Shown: positions 33,531 through 44,691 of the stretch, piece after piece
How positions within the stretch are numbered: the first letter of the stretch is position 1
How the letters are laid out: each line of letters starts with the position of its first letter
From: Xiphydria camelus
Taxonomy: Eukaryota > Arthropoda > Insecta > Hymenoptera > Xiphydriidae
Assembly: GCA_963678675.1 (NCBI GenBank)
Contig: OY783193.1
Span: 35,750,430-35,814,429, forward strand
Length of the DNA stretch: 64,000 nucleotides
Direction: 5' to 3'
Program-made: the position numbers and the translations under genes
Notes under the pieces: generated by a model
Database searches by the model: none
What the model was told of the DNA's origin: nothing
What the model saw: the letters and a program-made list of their open reading frames with translations, nothing else

Positions 33531-33928
33531 TATATCCGTGCGTGCATGCGTAACGCGTCCGAGCCAACGGTTGCAGCTTTCCATAAAGCCGGCGTTTTAC
33601 CTTTTTCTCGCTTGTAATAAAAAAATATCTCGCCAACGAGAATTTCATTAAATTTATCGCTGCGCGGCTTGTAAACGTTTCTCGCTTTGCCTTCTCCAAT
33701 CAAAAGCATGCAGTAGTACGAGGTACTTGGCAAATCTATAGTTATAGGTGCGGTGTCGACGTAATTGGCCCCGATGTTTTGCGGAGAAAAATCTCGACAT
33801 TCGCACGGATATTGCAATCCGATATCGCGGGAAGGGGACATCACCGTCGTAAAATATTTTTGAAATGCCGGGAATTCCATCGTCATTATTTTCTACTCGT
33901 GCGAATCGTTACTTTTCTTTTATAGTGT
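33531..33928 (-). other. Upstream part of a 198-codon open frame, unrecognised
   Basis: The minus-strand frame running from 33886 into the transposase fragment stays open for 198 codons. Its first 115 or so residues (starting MTMEFPAFQKYFTTVMSPSR) resemble no family I know. It crosses the transposon terminus, so the join is probably accidental. It has no signal peptide or repeats. I do not call it a gene. Confidence 0.3.
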
Positions 33929-34077
33929 ACACGGAGAAAAATAGTTTTGCGCTCCCAGTGAAATGAGAAACTAATATTGTAGTAACAAGTTTGTGTCGCA
34001 ATTGCAAATATCTTTGCAGTTGTCGCATTTTTAGCTGTAACTAGAGCAACATTTGTTATGATAAAACTATTTATTGC

Positions 34078-34480
34078 ATTGAGCAAAATAAGTTGGGGAA
34101 AAATGACGAAATGCATCTGGTTAAACGAATTTTGTTTTTCTAACCAAAATACTAGTAAGTTGGACCAAATATTTAGTCGTTCCAACTACATATTTAGTTA
34201 TTCTACAATAATTACATGCATTTCTAATCAAATAATGATTAGGTTAACCAAACAGATAGAGAAGATCCATATTTCACCAAATGGTTTGGTTATGCCCTGA
34301 TAGAAAAAGTGAACAACTTTTCTAGCCACTAGCCTCTTTGTAGGCAAAACTAGCTAGAATCGCCGACCATTCTCCAGAGACCAGAAAAAATGGCCGGTCT
34401 CTAAGAAGTTTCTATTCATTTTTTCCGCCAAGGTGGTCTCCAGGTTTTTGTTTAAATTGACCAGGTCATTTTTCTCAGTA
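34078..34480 (-). repeat. Family A copy 5 (inverted), with a nested insertion
   Basis: Starts CATTGAGCAAAATAAGTTGG and ends CCAGGTCATTTTTCTCAGTA. It contains TCTAACCAAAATACTAGTAA, CAAACAGATAGAGAAGATCC and CACCAAATGGTTTGG. The family sequence breaks after GGTTTGGTTATG and resumes at GGTCTCCAGGTTTTTG. Confidence 0.82.
34293..34430. repeat. Small element nested in family A copy 5
   Basis: About 138 bp. The left end is CCCTGATAGAAAAAGTGAAC; the reverse complement of the right end is TGGCGGAAAAAATGAATAGA. The ends are imperfect inverted repeats and recall the CCCAGGCGGAAAAGTT ends of family F. The interior has AGAGACCAGAAAAAATGGCC. It is non-coding and younger than the A copy it interrupts. Confidence 0.6.
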
Positions 34481-34622
34481 TGCTGTATTAGTACATTAAT
34501 TTATTGATGTATAACAAAAATATTCACCATCGCAACTTATTATGTATTATTGTAATTACAGCATAAACATTTGTCACCAATTCCCATTTTTCCTCAAATG
34601 AAAAGGCATTTTTTCCCCGTGT

Positions 34623-37370
34623 ACATAAGAGGAGTGCTATCATTAAGGGCAATTTGAATACAATATCCCGGACAGATTATAGAAGCAAACCATTTTTTTT
34701 CGATAGGTATCTAATCTAAAATGATTCGATACAGTCGAAAATTTTCCTCCACCCCTAATTCTATTTTTGGGCAGTTCATCTCCGCACCCTTGAACTCTAC
34801 TCGATTAAAAGTCTATTCCAGATACCGAGCAATTTCTCTCCATTTATAGAGTTTCCCGAGTTTACGGAAGATCGCCAGAAGGAAAGGTGGTTTAACGAGA
34901 GATTCTGGTTTTTCGACTGTCGCATCAATCGAGGCGTTCGATCGCGCGGATTAGGTGTAACGAACTGTATAGGCAATTATGTTCGTTGCTCCGCGATTAG
35001 GAAATGTTTATAGGCACGCGCGCGAGACTGCGCCTTTCGGCTTCGTCTCCTTTTTGTTGGGACGCGACAACGACGCCGGGGAGTTGATTAAACTTATGAA
35101 AAAGTTTACGATCATCGACGAGAGAACGGAAGGGTGGGTGCGAGGGTGCCGGGGAGGTTAAGGGTTCGCGGAACGGAGATTAGAGAAAATTTCCATTGAT
35201 TGCTACGTTCGAAGGGCGGCGGCGAATTGCGAGGGGGATGACGGCTGGCGGGGTTGACGATTCGACGCGACTCCCGTCGAAGCGCGACGACGCGACGCGA
35301 ACCGTGAGACGAAGAAACATTATTACAGACTCGACGCCTGCAGTCGAATAACAATTTGCGTGCCATTATGAGCGACGTTCTCAATTTAACGAGGGGTGAG
35401 TCGGCGTATGCGAACATCGGAGCGAATTTGGGTTTAACGTTGCGCAAAATGGATTTTTTTCTCCCTCATTTATCTCGTCGCCGCGCGGAGTTGGATTTGT
35501 ACTGGTATTTTCTCTGCCGCTTCGGTATCGACGTCTCGCTTATTTTATTCGCGCAAAATTTGAGCATTTTCTGTTTGACACAGTATTTTTCTAACGATCA
35601 AAGAGTTTCTGATCTCTGCAAGCCTTGTATAACTAAGTATTATATGTTCGTGATTTTTGCTAAAATATTATTTCACCACGAAGCATTGGTATAGAGAGAC
35701 CATAAATTATGTAACATTTTTGGTGTTTTGACGAGTATTTCACGTATGTTTTGTCGCCGTGATACATTTTGGTATCTGTCTACCGAGATTTGCCCATAAG
35801 TATTATAAAAAAGTGTTTCATCTAGGCAAAAGATTACACATGCGAAAAGAACCTGAAAAACAAATTATAGCCCACTTTACTCTACCATTTGAATAAAATT
35901 TATTTGAGCTCGAAATATTCACCTTTCAATATATCCATATAATTATGGTTTTACAGCATGCAGATTCTTAATGCCCATGAAAAAATAAAAATGTCTACTT
36001 CGGTATGTGTAAACGGTAGAATTATAACTACTTTTGTTTTTTTAAACATCTGCAAAACCAGGAGTATAATTCAATGTTGAATTACATACATATAAATACA
36101 TGAAAACGCTTATTTGAGTCTCATACACGAGTATATTATTACGAACTATTGCTCTTATCGAAATAAATCATTTCGTTAGGCAATGCAAGGACGTCTATTA
36201 GAGGTTCGACAGATTTACTACCACCCTGAGATTCAAGAATTACTACTCTACGGAAGAGGGTGGGGCAAGTGCGGCCTGTGAGGCGAGTGATAAATCATAT
36301 TCCCCCTTTTTTCCAAGGATTTCATTCACTTACACAGCCAATCGAATTGAAATTATTTAACGTCAAATCTTAAGAAGCCGCCTTTGCCCTATTCTCCCCT
36401 GCGTATAAAGTCGAGCTGTGAATTTATAGTTATATGCCTATACATATACATGCACGCGGATATTTTTTACATAACTTATATGTAAAGGTACCGCTATACC
36501 TACGCGATTTGTTAATATTCGGTATCAAGTTTCCCCCAAGACCCCGAAGCGTTATCTCCCTTTCTTTCCCTTTCTCTCTCCTTCATTCTGCTCGAATTCG
36601 TTAAAAAAAAAGTACATTATTTATATTCCGCGTTTCCACCCTCCGCGAGAAAAGTTAAAGTGACGTATATAATGCGCGCGTAACGCGTTCGAGGGGATGG
36701 TACATTGAGGGGTAGTATTACGAATCGGAATCGAAGGGCGGTCGGCTGGTATAAGGTTACGCGAGCTCTCCTTCCCTTTGCCTAATTTATCGAGTCGTTC
36801 GTTTTACGTTTTCACCGGAAGTTCTCCCCGAGTTCCCGCGCTCAACCACCACGAAAGCTGCACCCCCGTACGTTTTCACTTACGCGTCCGTAAGCGCGAT
36901 CCCCATCTCCCCGTCGCGCTCGCGCGAGCCCGGTCGCAGGGCTCGGGGCGTAATGGGGTGGTCCATCTTCAACGTCTAATTACCCGTTTAATTGAAAGCG
37001 CAACCTCGCCTACAGATTATCTCACGCTCGCTCAGGGACGAAATTATTGTTCTACGGAGACTGGGCAAACGTTTGCCCGAGGAATGGTCAATTTCACCGA
37101 GGTAAATCTGTGGCAATGGCGTGGTTAAGGGCGAGTAGTTACTTCGAGTTGGAGAGGTAAAAGGTGGGCGAGAAGTATAGGTATATTGGGGCATTAGAGT
37201 CGAGAGGGCGACGAAGGCTGATGCGCATCTACTCCGACGAGTCGAGTAACGAAAACGCTGCAAATGGTGCAGTTATTCGATTTGTTTCTTGGCTGTTCTG
37301 TAATGCATAGTGTACACCTCGAGAAAAGCGATGGCAGGAGCTGCAAAAATTGTTTTTATTTTTACACGGA
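34623..37370. other. Non-coding stretch, CpG-rich in part
   Basis: About 2.7 kb with no recognised gene. CpG-rich around 35190-35340 and 36640-37010; frames up to 116 codons (36778-37128 plus) have no known domain. A fragment reading AATAAATCATTTCGTTAGGC at about 36163 recalls family C. Nothing else is seen. Confidence 0.4.
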
Positions 37371-37598
37371 GCACCGTAAAAAAATTTCTATTAAATTTAG
37401 TATTATTTATTATATATAAAGCTTTTATTCAATACGTGATTATGAGAATTAATATACTGCATTATGAAATTTATAAGAGAAATTTCACAAGCAGATATAT
37501 TAACTTTCAAAATTACGGAGTACATTAATTTTCATAATCAAGCATTGGAAAAAAGCTTTATACAGAAGTATATTAAAAATATAATTTTTTACAGTGTG
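37371..37598. repeat. MITE-like element, family E, copy 2
   Basis: GCACCGTAAAAAAATTTCTA to ATAATTTTTTACAGTGTG. The arms are TATAAAGCTTTTATTCAATA and TTGGAAAAAAGCTTTATACA, with GATTATGAGAATTAATATAC mirrored by ATTAATTTTCATAATCAAG. Well preserved. Confidence 0.88.
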
Positions 37599-39477
37599 TT
37601 CCCAGGAAAAAAATAACGACGATTTTTCAGACATTTTTGCGTGGATTTGGTTTAAGGATCGACATTAAGGGTTATTTATCGTACTTTAGAATTGTAGTTA
37701 TAATTCTATTTGAAATTCTAATTAATTGGAGTAATTGGATTGGGAGAGTCGATTTTTCTAGGGCAGTTCCCCGAAAATTAAATTGTTTCGTTTGCCGCTC
37801 AAAGCAATGTAACGCTAGCTGCAGTTTAATGCCATATTGGACACCGGCACGGATGAAGGCATTATTCTGATGAATTCTACCGCTATGCCATCGATTCATT
37901 TATAGGATTTGATGAGCGTTATATGATATAATGAATTCGATGAAACTCATAATCGGTCAGATGAATGCGATAGGTTTCGCTGTTTATTGTGATATATACG
38001 TATGTACGTCAACCTGAAAGCCGATGAATAATACCCCGTGTAATAATATACGTACATTCGCGTTTAGGGCTGGTATCACGCTTGAATAAATCCATGGACA
38101 AATCAAATTCCAGACATTTTCTGGATAACTACGTTCGGTATTGCGTCGGAGCTGGTCCGATTTTCCACGCGGAAGTTATACTCCGTTTCCTACTCGTGTG
38201 TGGCCTCGATCGATATCAGGATAGGCGTGTCCACAATAATGAATGTTATTTCCTCAATTACGGAATTTCGACGGTATACTGAGAAAAATATTATTGCCTG
38301 AAGTATAATTATACTTCTCGTAGCAATACTGTATAGTAAACATAGGGATGATAATATGTGTTTGTGTGGGGGGGGTTAGCATACAAGTATTCTTAAAAAA
38401 AAAAAGAAGAACTAGACGGATTGCCGCCAGAATTTATTGTTCTTGTTATAGTAGTATCCGTGGATATGGCAAACCTACACTATTCGTATACATTGCATTT
38501 TTATAATTGCTTATTTATTGCAGAATGTATTGCTTATTTAAAAAGAAATCATATTGCTCTCTTTACCAAATGAAAATGAAAGCAGAGCTATTCGATTTAC
38601 TGTCGTGAGTAAAGCTTTACTTCCAATGGCAATATTCGGTTTCTAAATTGATTCACTCTGTAAAAATTATCAACCCTTTTTCTCCATGTATATTTGTTCC
38701 ATTCGAACCAAACGAATCTTTAATGGGCATTAAGCAAATGGAACGTTCATCGAATCGGAGCATTTCCTCAGTGGCTGTCGTTCCTTCGATATAGGGATAC
38801 ATTGAATTTCACGCTCATTCAATTTCATCGTACTCCTCCGAGGCGATGCAACGCATTGAACGACGAGGTTGGCGCAAATTGCGTGGGTATTGAAGCGCTG
38901 CTAAAATAAGGGATTATTTCATCGGCGATAGTTCAATCGCGTCGATTCCTCCTTCTCTTCCTCTCCTTGCTCCTCCTTACTTTGTCTATGCTTCATAAAA
39001 AAAAAACACGATCGAATCTCGAATAATATAGGTCACACGTGTGCACCCATACTCATTCGAAGGGTAACAAGTGTACGCGCGGGAGCCTTTCAAAATGATG
39101 TTAATTTATGAGCGTCGGCTGAACTTTCGATAGGGGGCATAATTATCGAACAATGTTTAAAACATAAAGCAAGATCCGAGAGCCTCGTACCTCTCTCTCG
39201 ACCTCGACGCTCGATCGAAGGGGGACCCCACGCGCACGGTTCCACGCCACGCGGCTGGTGAGAGAGCGAATATATATAAATATACGTTATCCACCCTGTA
39301 ATTTGACCTATCCCGATTGAGAAAGGCCTGAGAGAGGTCTTCGGTATTTTTACCGCCATAAATTGCATACATGCACGCCCCCCCTCCCTCGTGAGGACTA
39401 TAAATCTCCGCTTGCCCTTGCTTCATCTGACATTATACATATTGTTATAAACTAGGCATATTCCCAGACGTCTATCC
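37599..39477. other. Non-coding stretch
   Basis: No gene recognised. Contains an 18-bp perfect palindrome GAAGTATAATTATACTTC at 38300-38317, set in a slightly larger TATTGC...GCAATA stem. Frames up to 92 codons on both strands near 37640-37900 and 39090-39430 are unremarkable. Confidence 0.4.
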
Positions 39478-39710
39478 ACACTGTAAAAGAATTTGTATTA
39501 AGTTTAATTTAATTGTATATAAAGCATTTATCCAATATGTGATTATGAAACCCTATTTAACGTACCCTATTATGAAATTTATAAACTCAATTTTATAAGA
39601 AAATTTTATATATTAATTTTTATAATTGCGGAGTATATCCATTTTCATAATCACAGATTGGAAACAAAACTTTATAAAGGTATATTAAAAAATATAATTT
39701 TTTTACAGCA
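39478..39710. repeat. MITE-like element, family E, copy 3
   Basis: ACACTGTAAAAGAATTTGTA to ATATAATTTTTTTACAGCA. It contains ATATAAAGCATTTATCCAAT and GATTGGAAACAAAACTTTAT as opposite arms. Well preserved; about 1.9 kb from copy 2. Confidence 0.88.
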
Positions 39711-40171
39711 TATATTTATATGGATATGTGTATGTCCTACTTATGTATATCAGTCTATTTACGTGAGTAATACATATGGGATGCACTTGTATGCACATTC
39801 ACATAGCACGTGTATCACTCATATCTGTACACAGGGTGGCCGATGTGTAGGTACGTGCCCTGACTCTAGACGGTGGCACGTGGCACAGAGTGCTCCACTT
39901 TCACTTTGTAACATGCTCGTGACGTTTTTAACGAAGGGTTGAAGATAGGGTGGGGGGGGGGGGTGGAGAGAGAGGGGGGTTAAGTTCATCGACTCCGTTA
40001 ATTCTTGAGTGGGTAATGTAGCATCCGAAAATATTTGTGCAAGGGAGTGCAGAAGTGCGTGAAGTTTGTCTATTCATAGAAGGAGATTTGTGTTTTCTAA
40101 AACTTCTGTACGCCATTTTGTTTGGTTTAAATTGAGGGAACTAAGTATATAATGCCGAGAGAGAAGTCAGT
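39711..40171. other. Non-coding spacer with poly-G tract
   Basis: Contains a 12-base G tract at 39952-39963 within G-rich sequence to 39980. No gene recognised. Confidence 0.45.
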
Positions 40172-40300
40172 AGCTGTGGAGCTAACAGCCAGTAGGTACG
40201 GCCCGTCATACGTACGCCGCACAGCCTTACTGGGGGAGTACGTATATAACGGTGGTGGATATATGACGGACTGTACTTACTGGCTGCTGCAGCTCCAGCT
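40172..40300. ncRNA. Candidate structured hairpin RNA (unverified)
   Basis: An inner stem pairs 40188-40210 (GCCAGTAGGTACGGCCCGTCATA begins with GCCAGTAGGTACG) with 40262-40284 (ends TACTTACTGGC) over 23 positions. In a plus-strand RNA there are two G-U wobbles and one C-A mismatch. An outer stem pairs AGCTGTGGAGCT at 40172-40183 with AGCTCCAGCT at 40291-40300 with a 2-nt bulge. The 51-nt apical part has its own stem ATACGTAC/GTACGTAT. The differences mostly preserve pairing, as in a selected RNA, but an aged inverted repeat could look similar. It matches no microRNA I can recall. A 64-codon frame (40152-40346) overlaps and is probably incidental. Confidence 0.4.
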
Positions 40301-40940
40301 GTTGGCTTCAGCAGTATGCAAACTGTTAGTTCAAGTGCCTCGATGAGTTTGCAATGGATTAGCGTTTTTGTGTGCCGAGTATTTGTTGTTCTCTGTGGGA
40401 GTAATTTCTACGAATTTTGATAAACATATACTGCATATTCCTGAAATATTACAATTATTTACAACAAATTGTGCATATGCTGAATAAAGGTTTTGCATTT
40501 TATTTGTATTAGTTTGAAATAATTTAATGTGATATAAGTATGCTTGCTTAATAATTACTCATAAAGCGCACAACCCTGATGCATCTGATGAGCGCATAAT
40601 ACTACCTAACGTTGCTGTACAATTTATGTACATTCGTCTATCTGGGTTAGTTGCATCGTTAAATTAAATACCGCGCGTTCGGCTCGAAAAACGGGAGCTT
40701 TGATCGCGTTTCGCATAGTCCGGCGCGACGAGATAACGGAGCGCGCGGCCGTTCGCTCGATCGATAGCGCTGCCTGCTTTTTTACCGCGCCTTTATTCGT
40801 GTCGAGAGTTCGCGCGCGCGGCGCTCTACACCGATGCAACGTGAGCACTAAGTACTCGTAATTCGATCACACAACCTGCACTTAGCGTCGCAGCGTACGA
40901 AACTGGGCGTTACTTTCGAGCCTCGAATCACGGCGAGAGT
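40301..40940. other. Non-coding stretch with small CpG-rich patch
   Basis: CpG-rich from about 40665 to 40850, with a 74-codon minus-strand frame that is Arg/Ala-rich and unrecognised. The rest is AT-rich. Confidence 0.4.
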
Positions 40941-41383
40941 CCCGCGTAGAAAAAAAAAAGTATGGTTAAAATATGGCAGAAGTTGATCCAAAAAAGTATG
41001 GCTACGGATCGTATCTCAGACTTTCATTCGACAAATGATACGTTCATCAATAAATTAGAGCTCAATTGTTTTTACGACATTATGCTGTAGTCGAGATGTC
41101 AGTTGATATTATTTCAATTTATTATTTTATTAAACTTTCAAATTATTACTAATGAATTATATTCCAGCACCGAACAAGTAATTATAGTTTTATAACGAAG
41201 AACCCATTCAACAAGATTGCATAAAAATGGTGCAGGTAAGTCGAGTAAATTTTACGTTTCAGCTGATACGAAAAAATTGTCTGGCTGAAAATCTCGAATA
41301 CGATCCGTCGCCAGATTTTTTTTGGTTCAACTTTTCTCAGACTTTCGCCATTCTTTAGCTATACTTTTTTTTTTTCACGCGGG
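40941..41383. repeat. MITE-like element, family H, copy 2 (complete)
   Basis: About 443 bp. The left end is CCCGCGTAGAAAAAAAAAAG then TATGGTTAAAATATGGCAGA; the reverse complement of the right end is CCCGCGTGAAAAAAAAAAAG then TATAGCTAAAGAATGGCGAA. A second inner inverted pair is GTATGGCTACGGATCGTAT against ATACGATCCGTCGCCAGA. The middle is AT-rich and non-coding. It supplies the complete structure of which 20637-21000 is a truncated relative. Confidence 0.88.
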
Positions 41384-43119
41384 CTTCTCTCATTCCATGA
41401 GACACAGCGACGGTTCGCGCTCTCCGGCGGATGCTGCGTTTCGTATTGAGAGTCCTCCTATAGCGAGACGCCGCCATTCTGATCCACCTTGACGGTCCCT
41501 AGAGACAGCCAAACGATGATCGATGGGGTTAACCGCTTAAGGGGACTCGAGCCGCGCGACGATTTCCCCTGGCACGAACTCGTCTTGCATCGCGTCCTGC
41601 GAATTCGAATTTCACAGTATTCGAGTAACCACTTTTCATCGTTATCAAAAGATACCGCGTTATTCCAAAACCCCTCATTTTTGCCAATTTTATTTTATGT
41701 TCTCTCATATATCGCATGATATCTCAAACCTATTCGTCATAAGGTGATCACTTGAATCACTCTTATCTTGCAAAACGTAGGAACTTTAGGCTCATGTTTG
41801 TACAATACTTTTTTGAAGATTAGATTTTTATCTACAATACAATCCTGCGTCGATATAGGACAAAACTTCATGGATAATAAAACAGACTAGAGTGGGGCTA
41901 AAAGTGCCAGAGGTAAAAAGTGCCATTCGATAGGTTTTTGTAAATAAACCAGTTTGTTTATTCGCAATCAGGGTTCTCTGGCAGTTTTCTATCGGAAAAA
42001 AACTAATTTTCTCTCAGCAACAACATCGAAAATCAGTTATTACAGCAGCTTTTTGTTACGCTAACAAAAACAGTTTACTGTCGGGATGAAAATGTTTGAA
42101 AGGTTTCTTTGGATACAATGGAAATCATTGCTTTTCTTTCGTTTTCTTCGTTACCCTAACAAATTAATATGTTATGATAACGAATCTGATTCAGATTGAG
42201 AGAGTACATAGAGAAAAATTTGATGTAAATAGTACACCAATTGCTGCGAATTCTGCGCTTATTATGTGGCAGGCGCAGGGTAATATTAAGTTTATCGCAA
42301 AAAAAAATGTAAAATTTACCAGAAATATATAAAATTAACAGCAGAATCGAATACAGTGATTTTCACTGATTTAGATTAAGAGAGCAGAGTATTATAATTA
42401 AACTCTCTCCTCGGTCGGCTCCTTTTTCGTTTTCACCGCTGCGCACGCATCACTGGACCGACAGTTTCTCTCCTCTCGTTCCCGAATAGCTACACCTACC
42501 TCCTTCTCCTCGAATTTCCGCGCTTTCTCGAACGACGAAGGTCGTTCGCGGTTAGGGCCACGGAACGTGTATCCTTTCTGCGAACACGCCGTCTAGTCGC
42601 GTTGGTACACGGCTGATGCCGGCGATGCGCGTCCCCGTTACGGGAAAAGAAGCGGCCGTGGCACAGCGGCGCGCGGCCCTAATTTAGCGTTACGCGAGCG
42701 TTACGGGACTCGCGCGAAGTGGTCGCGTCGCCGTATATACCAGACGGATTTTACGCGCGGCCGCCAGGTAGCAGCTACGACGGCGGCTCGTCTCGGAAAT
42801 TCTCCGTAAAGATTATCTTCCGCGCAACCGACCGTGGCGGTTTTTCGTAATGACACGCGCGATACGTATCCGCGCGCGAGCGCGCTCAATCTCGGTAAAC
42901 GAGGATGCTGCAGAGTATCATGCGGTGGGAGGACTAGACGAGGGGTGCTGCTTTTCGGGGGGTGGGAGGTAAATAAGGTACATATACGCGCGCGGTTTTC
43001 GGGTACCGGGGTGCTATTGGCCCGTTGAGTCCTTCGCTTACTATAGGTACCTTTGTATTGATACGATCGCCGGAGAGGAGGATGCAGCAGCCTACAGTAC
43101 CTATTATATATTGCAATCA
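41384..43119. other. Non-coding stretch, CpG-rich at 42410-43020
   Basis: Contains a family K-like fragment (41800-41885) and a half family D (42345-42390, ACAGTGATTTTCACTGATTTAG). From 42410 to 43020 the DNA is CpG-rich; frames at 42701-43120 (minus) and 42834-43028 (plus) overlap and are not recognised. Two TAAAAGTGCCA words lie at about 41899 and 41916. Confidence 0.4.
41800..41885. repeat. Family K fragment
   Basis: TACTTTTTTGAAGATTAGAT with CGATATAGGACAAAACTTCA and ATGGATAATAA parallels the right half of the K element at 43361-43811. Ends are missing. Confidence 0.5.
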
Positions 43120-43222
43120 TCGTTTGACGAGTAAATTATACGGAATACATATGTACGTACATATATATAGTACGAGTAAATTATACGGAACATGTATTTC
43201 GTATAATTTACTCGTCAAACGA
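43120..43222. repeat. 103-bp inverted repeat with internal direct repeat
   Basis: The left arm TCGTTTGACGAGTAAATTAT continues ACGGAATACAT. The right arm, reverse complemented, is the same except for one base over 31 bp. A third copy of the inner word, ACGAGTAAATTATACGGAAC, lies in direct orientation at about 43172-43191. It is a short, young foldback. Confidence 0.85.
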
Positions 43223-43360
43223 CGGTTGCTCGAATGCAAACACAAATGTATTAGGCTAGAGCAAATGAATGATTGATTGATCTTTCTCTGCTTCCCTCTC
43301 CCTCTCTCTCTTTTTTCTCTTTCCGGCTTCAGACTGGAACGATCGAGATGTACATGATAC
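43223..43360. other. Short spacer
   Basis: C/T-rich sequence (CTCTCCCTCTCTCTC near 43295). Nothing else. Confidence 0.4.
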
Positions 43361-43811
43361 GAGGCTAAACTTACTCGTCGGGAAAGAAACTTCAGGCACT
43401 ATTATGTCATTATTTATGAGCTTTTTACTGATATTTACACAGAGAAAAGGAAGAAAATTACCTGCGGGGTGGCAAGTAAATATTTGTTTACATCAATGAC
43501 ATTTTTGAATACATCAGTTAAATATCTGTTCCTTACAATCATGTGAAATAGTATGTGCTTGTGAGAAATAAATATTTAGTTCATATGAAGAAAGATGAAA
43601 TCAAACGGATGTAAACAAATAATTATTTGGGACTCGGCAAGTAATTTGTAATAGATCCAACAAATTCTTTTTCTCTTTGTGTATATAATACTTTTTTGAA
43701 GATTACATTTTTATCTATAAAAAAGCATTATATCGATGTGGGCCAAAAGTTTATATATAATAAGATAATAGTGATTGAAATTGCTTTTCTGGCGAGTAAG
43801 TTTAGTCTCAT
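43361..43811. repeat. MITE-like element, family K, split by nested family I
   Basis: The outer element has ends GAGGCTAAACTTACTCGTCG and, reverse complemented on the right, GAGACTAAACTTACTCGCCA. Inner arms are AAAGAAACTTCAGGCACTAT and its mirror. It is interrupted at 43438-43681 by a TA-flanked family I element. A related intact K is at 44489-44691. Confidence 0.85.
43438..43681. repeat. MITE-like element, family I, nested in K (TA-flanked)
   Basis: CACAGAGAAAAGGAAGAAAA on the left and TTCTTTTTCTCTTTGTG on the right. Inner arms are GGCAAGTAAATATTTGTTTA and its mirror near 43610-43645. TA lies on both sides (43436-43437 and 43682-43683), a convincing TA target duplication inside the K element. 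Confidence 0.88.
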
Positions 43812-44488
43812 ATTGTATAGGATACATTCCGCATATGCATTGATATCTAGTTGAGTATTCGTATTGATACTGGGCACGCATTATTTCAGCCCGAACGGAT
43901 TAATTAAATGTGCCAGATGCGCGGGTGTGTTTTTTGATTTGACAGTTGGAATACATTGCCAGTATATATAGATACCTATATATGTATACACTAAAAAAAT
44001 ATTTCGACGATGCAGCGATACTTCCGGTTACAACGATGGTAGCCAGAAATACGATTGCGTTAGCTAACCAATCATATTCTTAAAACAAACTATAGTCGAG
44101 TGACTGTCGCAGTGGTATTTCCTGCTGTAGCCAGTAAATATTCATGTCAGTGTAGCAGCGGTCCGTCGAATAAAAATTGCATATGCCTTCGGATGTGTCG
44201 TGTATACACGGAGAAATGTTTATGATAACCATTCTCACAATCCACATATATGGTAGGGTTGAGTTATTGCGATATATGTGTGACGTTCAGTAATATAAAT
44301 ATGTCGATATATTTACTAAAAATATAGCAAGTGTGGCATCAACGTATTTATAGTACTGAACGTCATACGCTGCAATAATTCTTACCAAAAATAAATTGTG
44401 AAAACGTTTACCACAAACTTTTCTCCGAGATACGATGTGTTTTGAAGATTGAAAAGGTATTGTACTTATGTTCTCTATACTCGTATAT
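43812..44488. other. AT-rich non-coding stretch
   Basis: No gene. TACACGGAGAAATGTTTATG at about 44206 is a solitary MITE-type terminus. A 78-codon minus-strand frame (44287-44523) is unrecognised. Confidence 0.4.
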
Positions 44489-44691
44489 GCGGCTAATCTC
44501 ACTCGCCAGGAAAGAAACTTCAATCACTATTATCTCATTATTTATAAACTTTTGGCCTATATCGATATAAGACTTTGTTGTAGATACAAATGTAATCTTC
44601 AAGAAAGTATTATATAAATATGAGCCAAAAGTTCATGGATAATGAGATAATAGGAATTGAAGTTTCTTTTTTGGCGAGTAAGTTTAGCGTC
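44489..44691. repeat. MITE-like element, family K, copy 2 (uninterrupted)
   Basis: GCGGCTAATCTCACTCGCCA on the left; the right end reversed reads GACGCTAAACTTACTCGCCA. The arms AAAGAAACTTCAATCACTAT and AATAGGAATTGAAGTTTCTT are inverted, with TATTTATAAACTTTTGGCC against GAGCCAAAAGTTCATGGAT. It gives the empty form of the K element. Confidence 0.85.

Larger units (their letters stand above)
33929..34622. repeat. Probable outer MITE containing nested insertions
   Basis: The outermost ends are TACACGGAGAAAAATAGTTTT at about 33928 and CATTTTTTCCCCGTGTAC ending at about 34622, inverted to each other. Between them lie AATATTGTAGTAACAAG-type sequence, a family A copy (34078-34480) and, inside that, a third element (34293-34430). 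The outer element's own identity is uncertain because the arms beyond the termini are diverged. Confidence 0.45.
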
